36,633 nt of DNA, taken from a virus. The stretch is taken from positions 1-36,633 of IMG/VR virus record IMGVR_UViG_3300009172_000019. One strand, given 5' to 3'. This document shows, piece by piece, positions 1 through 10,281 of the stretch. Under the pieces are notes generated by a model. The model ran no database searches and had not been told where the DNA came from. It saw only the letters and a program-made list of their open reading frames with translations. The first letter of the stretch is position 1, and each line of letters starts with the position of its first letter. Position numbers and translations under genes: made by a program.

Positions 1-1721
1 AATATAGAACGACAATCTTTAAATGTATGTGTAACAACTTCTGTAATAGTTAAGTCTGCATTTGCAACATTCTCTACAATCTTATTGGCTTCACCAGAAT
101 CCGAGGCTTTAATCTTTTCACCAACTGCAAAAGTTCCAACAACTGTTGTCAGAACGACTTTACCAGAACCAGTACCAGAAGCAAATACATATCCAGTTGC
201 GGCAGAAGTAACACCAGTTACTTGAACACCACCACTTGCATGATTAGCGAGTAGCGTTCCACTAGGTGTACCACTTAATGTAAGTTTAGTAAAAGGTCTA
301 ACATCCCACAAATATAAATCATAAACAGCAGCAGAAGTTCCTACAACACCAGTACGATATTCAATTGCTTTTCCTCGAGCAACACCAATCTGATTTCCAG
401 AAGATGTACCGTTAGTAACAATCTTATCATCGAATAACCCAATTGTTTTGTATGCAGTAGATTCTCCAGAAATAAATGTGATATCTGGTTGTCCAAATAT
501 ATTTGTTATTTGACAAAAGTTTCCGATTTCATGTGTAACAACACCAGTGTTAACAGAATTAAAATCTCTTGCTTTAGGTAAATCTTTAAACGTAGGTGAT
601 ATTTTTTCTAATTCATAACCCTTGACATATGCTTTACCAGGCGAAACATGAAGAGAAAGCAAACTTTCATCTGGAGTTCCACCATCATCTGTAGTAGTTT
701 TCCCAGCAAACACACCTTGGTAATTAGTATTTCTTGCAGTGATATTAGTACTTTCTCTCATATCAAAATTAAAAGGACGTACAGTATATGATCCACTTTC
801 ATCGAAAGTTCTTCTTGCGAGAGTATCTCCTAATACATCGTATTCTGTAACTCTGGCTTGTCCAACCATAGTACCGTTTTCAATTCTCATCAGTTCTACA
901 AAATTAGAGTCTGCTGTTGAAGAAGTAGTTCTTGAGTCGAGTGTTAAAGTAATTTTTAATCTATGGGCACCTTTGGCTGCATAGTTAGATGAACCAGTTG
1001 CATTATCAGTTAAACTGGTATCTATTTCTGGTGTCGATAATGTTTCTGTAATTGAAAAACCAACTCTTGCAGTGACAGCATTAGAGTTTGTTGACAGTAC
1101 TAATCTTTGAGCGGCACATCTTACAAACTGTCCTCTTACATAGTAAACACCCTCTTGTAGTTCAACTGCAAGTCCATCTTGAGTAGCAGTAGTACCATCA
1201 ATTGGTGAGAATATAGTTCCAGAAGCATTATTAGAAGCATATGATGTAGTATGAGTAATACCAGCATTTGCAGTTATGTTCTCACCATTTACAAATCTTT
1301 GAGATACACCATCTGTTCCAGTATTTACATATTGAACATACAACATAGGTTGTGTTGTTGAAGTTGCAATTTGAAATCCTATAACTTTAGCTGTAACACC
1401 AGATATTTGTCCAGTGATAACTACATTGTTAGTTTGATTATAATATGAACTTGGGTTTACTGTTTCGTTAGAAAATGTTCCATCCAACTGTACTGTTTGG
1501 AATTGTTTCATTATGGAAAGTTGGCCAGGTATAACCACTGTTCCTTCTTTGAACATGTGATTACCATGCTGTTCGACTTGGTTTTGTAGGATAGACTGTA
1601 GAGTTGTTAACTCTCTAGCCTGAACTGCAAAGCCTGGACGAAATAATACTCTGTGAAAATCTTTATCTTTACTAAAGTCATCATAGTATGGTGATACATT
1701 TAGGTCGGTGAGTTGAGCCAT
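1..1721 (-). CDS. DUF4815-type virion structural protein (3' end outside window)
   Basis: This is the first 573 codons of a gene that runs off the left edge of the window, so no stop is seen. It starts MAQLTDLNVSPYYDDF and continues with FRPGFAVQARELTTLQS, the N-terminal signature I associate with DUF4815 proteins, large baseplate or tail-fibre-related virion proteins of T4-like marine phages. The rest is Thr/Ser/Val-rich and beta-like, as expected for a fibrous virion protein. The start lies 12 bases after the end of gp8, so it is probably translated from the same late transcript. Its place after gp8 corresponds to T4 gp9/gp10, but I see no clear similarity to those proteins. Its exact place in the particle is unknown. 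Confidence 0.8.
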   Translation of the reverse strand, partial: MAQLTDLNVSPYYDDFSKDKDFHRVLFRPGFAVQARELTTLQSILQNQVEQHGNHMFKEGTVVIPGQLSIMKQFQTVQLDGTFSNETVNPSSYYNQTNNVVITGQISGVTAKVIGFQIATSTTQPMLYVQYVNTGTDGVSQRFVNGENITANAGITHTTSYASNNASGTIFSPIDGTTATQDGLAVELQEGVYYVRGQFVRCAAQRLVLSTNSNAVTARVGFSITETLSTPEIDTSLTDNATGSSNYAAKGAHRLKITLTLDSRTTSSTADSNFVELMRIENGTMVGQARVTEYDVLGDTLARRTFDESGSYTVRPFNFDMRESTNITARNTNYQGVFAGKTTTDDGGTPDESLLSLHVSPGKAYVKGYELEKISPTFKDLPKARDFNSVNTGVVTHEIGNFCQITNIFGQPDITFISGESTAYKTIGLFDDKIVTNGTSSGNQIGVARGKAIEYRTGVVGTSAAVYDLYLWDVRPFTKLTLSGTPSGTLLANHASGGVQVTGVTSAATGYVFASGTGSGKVVLTTVVGTFAVGEKIKASDSGEANKIVENVANADLTITEVVTHTFKDCRSI

Positions 1722-1732
1722 TAACTAATCCT

Positions 1733-3232
1733 TTAAAATTCAATTATAATTTTTATATCTTCTGTTTGGTCACTTGATCTTTGAATTGGTTTTCTATTTT
1801 CTAGATAAATAATATTACCACTATCTGGTTGTAACTCTGGATTCGCATATCCACTTGTTAAAGATAAACTATTAGAGTTTGCCAAAGTAACGGTTTCACT
1901 TGCTGTATTTGATGGTGTTCCAGTTGCACCAGAAGTTCCACCAGTTATAGTTGCCGTAGTTGAAAACAAAGCATAAGCACCAGTTGTAGAATTAGTTCCG
2001 TAAGAACCAAATCTTTCTTGGTGATAATATAAAAGACTTCTAGAAGCATCCCATTCTACTACTCTTCCAACAGCACCAGTAGTTGCTTGTGTTATAGTTT
2101 CATCTACATCAAAAGTTCCAGAAGATGTTGACATTTTTACAACATATGTCATTCTTCCAGTATTAACACTTGCGACAGAAGAAGAACCAAAAACTGTTGG
2201 GTCTACTACAAGTCCAACTTCTCTAAAATCGTTTGCAGTTGTAATGTCATCATTTTCAGCCTGTGTTAAAGTTGTATTAGACATTACATAATGTCCACCT
2301 AACTCTGCAACAGCATCTGAACCATGTCCATTCTTTGGACTTATAACAACACCTATTGAACCACCAGAACCACTACCTAATGTACCAGAACTTGTTAAGG
2401 CTGTGTCTGTAAATATATAAGCAGCAGCTAAGTTAACCTTTCCAAAGGTATAACCACTTCCACCGTTATGTAAAATTGTGTCTGTTCCAGAGGCTAATCC
2501 AAATCCTTGGATTGCACCACCAGATACTTTGATAGAAACAATAGCACCAGTTGCAGTTCCAGCATTTGTACCGTCACCATAAACTGCAGCGTAGAAAGTT
2601 CCATCAGTATAACCAGAGCCCCCAATTATGGATAGAGCTTCTATTTTACCATCTGTTGCAGCAGCATTTACAGTTGCATTTGTTTTTACGGGCATAAAGT
2701 CTGTGGTTAAAAATTTGGTAGCATCTGATGCAGAAATAGTGTACATATATTTAAGGACATAACCACCAAGAGCAAAAGGCGATGTTGATTCTGATGTCGG
2801 TTCAGAACCAGAGTATGAAGCCCCAGCGTTATTATCTAATATTTTGTATACTCTAAATGCAGAGGTTATGAAATAAAAGTTTGAGTCGAATAAATTTGTC
2901 GCACCATTGGCAGATAAACTAGATGCAGATATGTCATCTTTGTACATTGAATAAACTGTTCCGTTTATCCAGTTAACTCTTGGTAGAGCAAATGATACAT
3001 CCGTTGATGCAACTTTTTTAGCTGCAATCATAGAATCCCATCTATAGAACTCTGAACTAATATCATCTGATGGGGTTGGGGGAATAGTATCGTTTCCTCC
3101 AGTAGTACCAGAAGTGAATGGTGTTGCCTTACCTATGAATAGGTAGTACACCGATGCAGCTGCTTCAGTAAATGATTCAAAAAACTGATTAGCATTATGC
3201 TGTCTAAATTTCTCTGTAATTATTGCCGACAT
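1733..3232 (-). CDS. 8: Baseplate wedge protein gp8-like
   Basis: This 499-residue protein resembles T4 gp8 (334 residues) at both ends. The N-terminus has ITEKFRQHNANQFFESF followed by a YLFIGKATPF strand, and the C-terminus has SGNIIYLENRKPI then SDQTEDIKI, matching the T4 pattern of MIYMENRPPI then DQTEEINI. The middle is about 165 residues longer than in T4. It contains two GGSGYT repeats (about residues 205 and 257) and a GGTSGATGT stretch, which look like inserted beta-rich modules. gp8 links the wedge to the peripheral baseplate. The gene follows gp7, keeping the T4 order 6-7-8, and has its own late promoter 19 bases ahead of the start. Confidence 0.85.
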   Translation of the reverse strand: MSAIITEKFRQHNANQFFESFTEAAASVYYLFIGKATPFTSGTTGGNDTIPPTPSDDISSEFYRWDSMIAAKKVASTDVSFALPRVNWINGTVYSMYKDDISASSLSANGATNLFDSNFYFITSAFRVYKILDNNAGASYSGSEPTSESTSPFALGGYVLKYMYTISASDATKFLTTDFMPVKTNATVNAAATDGKIEALSIIGGSGYTDGTFYAAVYGDGTNAGTATGAIVSIKVSGGAIQGFGLASGTDTILHNGGSGYTFGKVNLAAAYIFTDTALTSSGTLGSGSGGSIGVVISPKNGHGSDAVAELGGHYVMSNTTLTQAENDDITTANDFREVGLVVDPTVFGSSSVASVNTGRMTYVVKMSTSSGTFDVDETITQATTGAVGRVVEWDASRSLLYYHQERFGSYGTNSTTGAYALFSTTATITGGTSGATGTPSNTASETVTLANSNSLSLTSGYANPELQPDSGNIIYLENRKPIQRSSDQTEDIKIIIEF

Positions 3233-3250
3233 TTTTTAATCCTTTGTATA

Positions 3251-3258
3251 TATTTATA
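3251..3258 (-). promoter_or_regulatory. T4-type late promoter for gp8
   Basis: A perfect TATAAATA octamer on the minus strand ends 18 bases before the gp8 start codon. In T4-like phages this box is read by RNA polymerase carrying the phage late sigma factor, with transcription starting a few bases downstream. It sits in the short gap between gp7 and gp8. Confidence 0.75.
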
Positions 3259-3274
3259 ACACATTTCCATCCTT

Positions 3275-6200
3275 TTATGAAACCTTCAACGTAATAATTG
3301 CAGGCTGTACGATTGGAATGTTCCTTATACTTGTATTTATACTCCCAGACATTGTATAATTCTCAATTGGTTTAACTCCTCTATTTGCAATATAGGCAGA
3401 AGTCTCTAATACAATATGATTTATTCTATCTGAACCTATATCAGCAGTGTCTTGTTCTTGAAGTAATCTTTCATTTTCATCTACTGGATTTCCATCAGCA
3501 GCAGTACTCGTTGCATCAAGAACTATATTACCACCATCAGTAGTTGTTCCATCTTCTTGAATAATGATATCTTCAACTGACCTTAGATATGTTGCTTCTA
3601 TGAGTAAAGCAGATGGAACGCCAATTCCATCATCAAGAGCATCTTCTAATTGAATTACATCTATGATTGATAACGTAGATGAATCTTCTTCTACAATAGC
3701 ACCAGCTGTTTCTTGTATTATTCTTTCGTGTTTACCAGTTATATTTTCTAAGAGTATTGATGAGTTTTCATTTACTGCAAAAGCATCATCACCAACACCA
3801 CTTATTTCATTTCCATCCATCAAAATGAAACCATCTTCTTCTAGTGCAATACCAGTATCTTCTGTTGAAATACTTTGTCCGTTAAGCCCAAACCCATCTT
3901 GTAATATCTTTCCCTTTCTTGCAATTTCTGTAATCTGTATATCACCTAGTTCTGAAAGAGTTAGTGTATCATCGTTTGTAGGTTCAGACAATAGTAATTT
4001 TTCATTTCTATTTCTAACTTGATCTGCAATGAAAGTAAAGATAGATGATTCAAGTAATGTTCTACCAGACCCTATATTAATAGTGTCTTGTTCAAATACA
4101 ATATTTTCACCAGCCTCAGTTACTAAGAAAGCAACAGAAGGTAAAGGTTCTTCACCATCTAATCTAATTACATCATGACGAACTGTTGTATCATTTACAA
4201 CTATAAGTCCACCAGTTTCTAAAAGTATATTATCTATTACTGCATCTCCGTCACCGTCTGTATCTGTTCCATCTTCCATACCTAAAATGGAATTGTTTTC
4301 CATTTGTATTCCACCGTATGCTTGTTCCACAGCAAAAGGGTGGTCATATAGATATGTTAATAAGTTTTTAGCAGCATGATTTATTGGTTTAGTTGCCCGT
4401 GTTATCCTCATCTCTTTAGTTAATGTTCTTTCTCCTTTACCACCCATAGAAGAAGAACTTTCAGACATAACCCTACCACCAGAAGATTCATTTTCTCTTA
4501 TTTGATTTGATTCATATAACAATGCTTTACCAGCAGCAAGACTTCCAATTTCCATAAGAATAGTAGAATCATCTTCCATAAGGATGCTATCAAACTCATC
4601 TGTGATACGTCCAGTTTCATGAAGTATTTGAAAATTATCTTCTTGTACTATATGTGATACAGCATAATCATAATTTGTGGGTTGTAAACTATCTTCTAGT
4701 AGCAATGATATATTTGCAGGCATTCCAGATGCCACAGTTGCAGACGAACCTTCTAATGCCATTTGAGCAGAGTCTGGTATTCCGTTTTCTAATAATACTT
4801 GGTCATCTCTATTACCAATTATCATACTACCAGCAACCAACCTTCTCTGAATTGTTTGATCAAATAATACTTCTAGAACAGAAGCAAGTTCTGGTGTAAA
4901 TGTTTGTGTATCTCCAAGGTATCCGGCAACACCAGCAGCAGTTGTTCCTACGGTTGCAGAGACAAAAGATGCAATACTAACTTTACCAAATGGAGCAAAA
5001 CCAGCAGGGTGAACTGCTCTTTTTAATTGATTAATATAAGTTGCAGTAGATTGTCCAACGGCAACTTCGTATGAGAAATCTTGATAATAGAATGAATCTT
5101 GAATACGAATTAAATCCTCACCAATCAAGTTATCAATTGTTACATAGTTTCCAATACCAGTTGAAATTGTATCAACTAATGTTGTACCAGATGCAATATC
5201 AGCAAAAATAATTGTACCAGATGCCCCACTCGAATCCGTGATAGTTACATCTTTTCCAGAAAAATCAATTGGTTGTTCTAGAATTAAATTTTCTCCAGCA
5301 TTTAAAGCATTATTATTTGAACCATCTAAAACAATGAAGTCAGCAGTTTCATCATCTAATAAAAAGAGGTCATTATCTTCTAATGTTAGGTTGAAACCAA
5401 AATCTTCACCATGTATTTTATCACCATTTTCCTCTTGAACTATGAATACAGAGCCTGGATTTATTTCTCTGTACTTATTCATAACAATTTTATCACCAAT
5501 TCCTTGGACAAAACTACTAATAGATTCTTCTAGTTGAACACCCCCCACATTATAGTTATACCCATTTACGATTTTACCATTTGAATCTTCAAGTTCTATT
5601 ACACCCCCACTTACCTCACTGGAATCTTCTAATAGAAGTTTAGTTTTATCTTCTAAATCTAATCGTCCTTGAGTAAAGCCAGGATCTTCTTCAAATTCTA
5701 TAATACCAAATCCAGTAAAATTAACTGCATCTTCTAGTAGTATATTAAATTCATGTTTACTAAATCCATCTGTTAATATATTAGAACCCACATCCAATAC
5801 AACTGATTGCAGTTGTGGTGTTAAAATACTATTACCCATACCACTATGATTTGTACAATAATAATAAAGATTTGGAGCTCCAAATGGAACAACTATTTGA
5901 ATAAATGCACCAACTGTTCCTATTGGTACGAGTGTGATAACGGATTCTGTTACACCATTTGTAAATGCAGAACCAGAATTGTGTGTTCCATCTGGTGTTG
6001 TTGAAAATCTTAATTGATGTGAATTAACAGAAGTATTATCCGTGTACAAAGATGGATCAGACAAATCAAAATAATAAGTGTTACCCTCATACAATGCTAA
6101 TTCTGGTCGTTTAGATTCATTTATCATAAACCGATTGACAGATAATCCATCCTCGTTTAATTCTGAATATTTTTTAACTTTTAAAACAAATGTTTGATTG

Positions 6201-8329
6201 ATTGGTTCTCTAATTGCAGTACCATCTAATACAATGTTATCACCACCATCAAATTCTTGTTCATCTTCTAAAAATATTTGTGATGACAAATTATCAGCAG
6301 TATTACCCTCTAACTCAATAGCTTCATTAAACGTACTATCTTGTTCGTGTGTAAGTCTTTCTTCATTTTCAAAAGTTGTAGTTAATAATTTAGTAGCAGA
6401 ATCGTATGCTTGAACTACACCAGTATGTCCGTTAGTCGATAAAGTATTACCAAATGCAAACGTGCCAGATACATCTTTTAAAATAAAATGAGCCCTTGGA
6501 GCAATTGTTGGAGCATTGGTTGCATCGTAATTAAACCCAGAGTCACTAATTTTTAGTGATTGTATTTTACCAATTTCTGTGGATATCGCAGTAAGATCAG
6601 CGCTACTACCAAAAGTAGATGTAACAGAAATTGTGGGTAGTCTTGTATAACCATCACCACTGTTTTCTATAAATATTTTTTTAATTTGTCCAAATTCATT
6701 AGAAGGGAATGTACCATCTTCTAGAACTAATTGATCTGTAACTGTTCCAAATGTATCATTTACTTCTATCTGTTGATTTGTTTGTAATTTATATCCAGCA
6801 TCTAAACTAGAACCATTCGTTCCGTTTAACAGTAAGAAGTCTTGTGCATTACCTTTAATAAAAATAGTTGAAAGAGATTTGGGTGCTGTTGTAAATGTAA
6901 TTGTGCTACCAGATTGTATGTATGCAGTTGTGATTGCATTGTCAATATAAATTGTAATAGTATCTGTAGTTGGAACATTAACTAATGTAAATGCTCGTGT
7001 AGTTCCATCGCCAATAAGTCTATCTTCTACTCTACTCTCCAGTAGTATATTAAAGTTTTCGGATGATACATCTGTAGCACCTTCTAAAATTATAATATCG
7101 CCTGTGTCATCTTCATCTGTAATACCACCACCAACAACACTTACAAATCCAGTTGCAGCAGATACATTTGTATCTACAGAATTTGGAGTAATAGTTACTC
7201 TATCCCCAACTTGATAATTTAAACCAACACCATCAATATCAATGTCAGTTATACCACCACTTTCGATACCACTAACTCTAATATCAGCAAAATTATTTCC
7301 TAAAGCCTCAGCGTCAATTGTTTCATTATCAACATACAAAGCACCAGGCTCATCCAAATTTGATTGGGATACAATTGCTCTTACACGAAAGTTAGCAGGA
7401 ACATCTGTAAGTGTAGATATTGCAGTAATTAATTCACCACTATTGAACTCTCCATTTACAGAATCTATTTCTAATTCAGTAACAGATACAGAACCTTGCT
7501 GGAACGTAATAGTATCAACAACAATCGCAGTTGCAAAAGATGTTGCACCAGTTATAACTTGATTGACAATTTCATCAGCAGAAGAACCAATTGTTTCAAC
7601 TCTCATTGTAGTTTTTTGTCGCCAATCACCATTTGAAACTCTTAACATATATTTTGTTGGATAAAAGATAGAAGCACTTTCACCAAGTAACAATCTCATA
7701 AAGAGTTTATGTCCTTCTGATGTTCCTTTAGCAGTGTACAAGTCTCTAATAGATTTTATTAAATTTCTTTTTGCTGTTCCAGTTGCAAGAGTATTAGGAA
7801 TTGCTTCCATGAACGAATCTCTAAATTTATTTAAAAAGTCAAAGATTGTATTGTCTACGTCAGCGTAATCTAAAAGTTGTTGAATATTTTGAACTGGGTT
7901 TGCACGATATCTTTTCAGTACACCAGTTGATGTAGAAGTTTGTCCAGTAATAGTTTCACCAGTTTCAAACTTTTGATTTGATGAAATATATAGTGTGCCA
8001 TTACGAACATCTTCAACCAAAACTTCTGCTGTTGCATTTGAAATAGAACCTACAACGGTTTCTCCATTAACAAAGTTACCAACAGTTCCAGCACCTTGTT
8101 CTGCAACAATTCTATCACCATCATCATTAAGTATATATGATAAAGTTTCTGTTTCGTATTTTACATAGTCAACAGCTGCAGTAAGTTCCATCTTACCAGC
8201 TTCAAGAAATTTATAATAGTCTTGGACAAATTTTACAAAGAGTTTGTTTTCATCTTTAACAAAATCTGGAAACTGACCTTCTATTAATGGGGATATCTTA
8301 CCTAAAAATTTGGAAGATTTTTCCGACAT
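3275..8329 (-). CDS. 7: Giant gp7-like baseplate wedge protein with cupredoxin-like insert and acidic repeats
   Basis: This 1684-residue protein lies between gp6 and gp8, the position of T4 gp7 (1032 residues). Residues about 150-225 (FLNKFRDSF, then AKRNLIKSIRDLYTAKG, then LFMRLLLGES) resemble the T4 gp7 helical segment with its FYSTKGIEASYKFLFKVL motif. A later LKRAVHPAGFAPFG (about residue 1100) resembles RFVHPVGFGF of T4 gp7. Extra parts include a segment at about 750-835 with SHQLRFST and YYYCTNHSGMG, a possible cupredoxin fold with His/Cys/His/Met ligands. From about residue 650 to 1640 there are more than thirty short acidic repeats of the type I-L-L-E-D/E-x. The organisation suggests a gp7 core extended by repeat modules that may decorate the baseplate edge. 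The gp7 call rests on context plus two matching segments. Confidence 0.75.
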   Translation of the reverse strand: MSEKSSKFLGKISPLIEGQFPDFVKDENKLFVKFVQDYYKFLEAGKMELTAAVDYVKYETETLSYILNDDGDRIVAEQGAGTVGNFVNGETVVGSISNATAEVLVEDVRNGTLYISSNQKFETGETITGQTSTSTGVLKRYRANPVQNIQQLLDYADVDNTIFDFLNKFRDSFMEAIPNTLATGTAKRNLIKSIRDLYTAKGTSEGHKLFMRLLLGESASIFYPTKYMLRVSNGDWRQKTTMRVETIGSSADEIVNQVITGATSFATAIVVDTITFQQGSVSVTELEIDSVNGEFNSGELITAISTLTDVPANFRVRAIVSQSNLDEPGALYVDNETIDAEALGNNFADIRVSGIESGGITDIDIDGVGLNYQVGDRVTITPNSVDTNVSAATGFVSVVGGGITDEDDTGDIIILEGATDVSSENFNILLESRVEDRLIGDGTTRAFTLVNVPTTDTITIYIDNAITTAYIQSGSTITFTTAPKSLSTIFIKGNAQDFLLLNGTNGSSLDAGYKLQTNQQIEVNDTFGTVTDQLVLEDGTFPSNEFGQIKKIFIENSGDGYTRLPTISVTSTFGSSADLTAISTEIGKIQSLKISDSGFNYDATNAPTIAPRAHFILKDVSGTFAFGNTLSTNGHTGVVQAYDSATKLLTTTFENEERLTHEQDSTFNEAIELEGNTADNLSSQIFLEDEQEFDGGDNIVLDGTAIREPINQTFVLKVKKYSELNEDGLSVNRFMINESKRPELALYEGNTYYFDLSDPSLYTDNTSVNSHQLRFSTTPDGTHNSGSAFTNGVTESVITLVPIGTVGAFIQIVVPFGAPNLYYYCTNHSGMGNSILTPQLQSVVLDVGSNILTDGFSKHEFNILLEDAVNFTGFGIIEFEEDPGFTQGRLDLEDKTKLLLEDSSEVSGGVIELEDSNGKIVNGYNYNVGGVQLEESISSFVQGIGDKIVMNKYREINPGSVFIVQEENGDKIHGEDFGFNLTLEDNDLFLLDDETADFIVLDGSNNNALNAGENLILEQPIDFSGKDVTITDSSGASGTIIFADIASGTTLVDTISTGIGNYVTIDNLIGEDLIRIQDSFYYQDFSYEVAVGQSTATYINQLKRAVHPAGFAPFGKVSIASFVSATVGTTAAGVAGYLGDTQTFTPELASVLEVLFDQTIQRRLVAGSMIIGNRDDQVLLENGIPDSAQMALEGSSATVASGMPANISLLLEDSLQPTNYDYAVSHIVQEDNFQILHETGRITDEFDSILMEDDSTILMEIGSLAAGKALLYESNQIRENESSGGRVMSESSSSMGGKGERTLTKEMRITRATKPINHAAKNLLTYLYDHPFAVEQAYGGIQMENNSILGMEDGTDTDGDGDAVIDNILLETGGLIVVNDTTVRHDVIRLDGEEPLPSVAFLVTEAGENIVFEQDTINIGSGRTLLESSIFTFIADQVRNRNEKLLLSEPTNDDTLTLSELGDIQITEIARKGKILQDGFGLNGQSISTEDTGIALEEDGFILMDGNEISGVGDDAFAVNENSSILLENITGKHERIIQETAGAIVEEDSSTLSIIDVIQLEDALDDGIGVPSALLIEATYLRSVEDIIIQEDGTTTDGGNIVLDATSTAADGNPVDENERLLQEQDTADIGSDRINHIVLETSAYIANRGVKPIENYTMSGSINTSIRNIPIVQPAIITLKVS

Positions 8330-8339
8330 AGATTACTCC

Positions 8340-10280
8340 CTAATAAGCACTTGTTGGACCAGATGATGGATTAGTTGCTACTGATGTTTGTGTGGTTGTT
8401 GCATCCCCACCAGTTGAAGCGACTGTGTAACCAACACCAGTTGTTGCCGTTGCATCAACATTACTTAATATAGTTGAGTTAACTAAATCTATTTCTAATA
8501 ATTGATTTCTAACTGGAACAATATCGTTTGAGTTTGGTTTAGCAGTTATTCTAATTTTTTCAGATGTGTTACCATCAACACTTGATATAGTATTAATAAC
8601 AAATGCATTTGTAGATATAACACCAGTTATATAATCTACTTTTCCTGCTTGAGTAGCATAATAAGTTCTTGCAGAACCTTGAAGATAATACATTCTTAGA
8701 TTTCCTTGTCCGTCATCATCAAAAAACATTTCTTCCGTTCTACCACTAATTTTAAAACCAGTAGATGCAATAACACCACCACCAAGATTATTGTGTCCAG
8801 AGTGTGGGTTATATATTGGATTGTTAAAACTAATTGTATAAGAAACATTTGTTCCAATGATTGGTGTAAAGAATTTAGCCATAGTTACAAGTGTAGTATT
8901 GTTTAAAATAGCTGCATCAACACCATCTACTAATCCAGTAACAGAAGAATGTCTGAAAGGACTATTAAAACTTTTTAAAGATGTATCATTGTAATTAGAA
9001 ACAGCAACTTTAACTGCGGCTTCTAAGTCTGGCCCAACTAAAACTGTCTTTGTAGAATCAAACATAAATGTAACCCCCAGAATTAAGAATGTTGTTTCTG
9101 GATCAACAATCACTGGTGTAATTGATGCTACAGTAAATGGACTAAAGGATTTAACTAGCGATGATTTTTGAGCAGAAGTTAAGTTCTGTCCAGTATTAGA
9201 TTTAATTGATATGTAAACTTTACCATATTGTGGTGTTGCAGTAACACCCAAAGATGAATCAAAACTTCCATCTTCTCCACCCCAAACTGAAACGGCTTGT
9301 GCATTTGCAAATAACTTTTTTGTAAATACTTGATAGTCATTTCTAGTCACACAACGCCCTTGAGCAGCATAGTCTAGTGGAGCATTTAGTTTTATTGAAT
9401 CCATACTCTCTGGTTCAGAACCACCAGAGGCAGATTGTACAAGTGTAATACCAATGTCGGTAACTCCACTTATTGAACTTGGTGAACTAAACCCATTTGC
9501 ACCATTAGCAGCAGTTTTGTTTGTTACCACATAATTCATTATTACTATGTTTCCATCTGTCAACGCTTTACTTACAACACCATCTCCAAAGTAAATTTCA
9601 AACCTACCCCCATCAACTTCTTGTAAAAAATAAACTGGACTATTAATTGAAAGTTGTGATATGTCAGTTGCTTTTGTAAATGTTGAAGTAAATGTATCCG
9701 ATGTAGAGTTTTGTACTGTCACACTTAATGTAGTGGTGTCTGCTCTGTTATCGGTTATAGTAAATCTTTGTTCTGTATCTGTATTATCAACTATATATTT
9801 TGTTGTAACATAAGTTCCTTCATAAATTTCTGTGTTATCAAAGTTAACAATGTTACCAGAACTAGTCGAGTTTAGAGTTGATATGTTTACAAACTGATAT
9901 GATACCCCATCTACTGTTGTAGTAAACTTTGTTCCAGCAGGCATTGTAGCTGTAGAGTTAGTTGTTGTTAATGAAACTCCTATAGATGCTCTTGGAGCAC
10001 GACAAGAAGATGGTTCATATCCTAAAGTCTTTGCATGTGATACTACAGAACTTCTTAAGGCCGCACTGTCTAGAAACATTTCATTCGCCAACATGTTTGC
10101 GTTGAAACCTAGATAGTGAGTGTTGTATGCAAGTGTATCAAGAAGAACACTCATACCACTTCCCTCAAAATCATAGTCTCTAAATTCATTTTGGTTTTTT
10201 AGAAAAGATTTTAGGTTTGCTTTGATTTCATCAAAGTCTAATTCCGTTACTCTTACTTTTTGATTATTACTATCTGCCAT
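8340..10280 (-). CDS. 6: Baseplate wedge protein gp6
   Basis: This 646-residue protein is close in length to T4 gp6 (660). Its N-terminus has TELDFDEIKANLKSFLKNQ, then FEGSGMSVLLDTLAYNTHY and ANMLANEMFLDSAALRSSV, the helical signature of the gp6/J-type baseplate wedge family. The middle and C-terminal parts are beta-rich. gp6 dimers join neighbouring wedges to form the baseplate ring around the hub. The gene starts 1 base after the end of gp25 and ends 10 bases before gp7, so gp25, gp6 and gp7 are probably read from one late message started at the promoter in front of gp25. Nothing suggests truncation. Confidence 0.93.
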   Translation of the reverse strand: MADSNNQKVRVTELDFDEIKANLKSFLKNQNEFRDYDFEGSGMSVLLDTLAYNTHYLGFNANMLANEMFLDSAALRSSVVSHAKTLGYEPSSCRAPRASIGVSLTTTNSTATMPAGTKFTTTVDGVSYQFVNISTLNSTSSGNIVNFDNTEIYEGTYVTTKYIVDNTDTEQRFTITDNRADTTTLSVTVQNSTSDTFTSTFTKATDISQLSINSPVYFLQEVDGGRFEIYFGDGVVSKALTDGNIVIMNYVVTNKTAANGANGFSSPSSISGVTDIGITLVQSASGGSEPESMDSIKLNAPLDYAAQGRCVTRNDYQVFTKKLFANAQAVSVWGGEDGSFDSSLGVTATPQYGKVYISIKSNTGQNLTSAQKSSLVKSFSPFTVASITPVIVDPETTFLILGVTFMFDSTKTVLVGPDLEAAVKVAVSNYNDTSLKSFNSPFRHSSVTGLVDGVDAAILNNTTLVTMAKFFTPIIGTNVSYTISFNNPIYNPHSGHNNLGGGVIASTGFKISGRTEEMFFDDDGQGNLRMYYLQGSARTYYATQAGKVDYITGVISTNAFVINTISSVDGNTSEKIRITAKPNSNDIVPVRNQLLEIDLVNSTILSNVDATATTGVGYTVASTGGDATTTQTSVATNPSSGPTSAY

Positions 10281-10281
10281 C

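Noticed and set aside
3663-4022. 119-residue plus-strand frame opposite gp7
   Set aside because: Ser-rich antisense translation of the acidic repeats; no start signal.
3400-6400. CRISPR-like or tandem DNA repeats in gp7
   Set aside because: The recurrence is at protein level with varied codons and spacing; there are no regular repeats and spacers.
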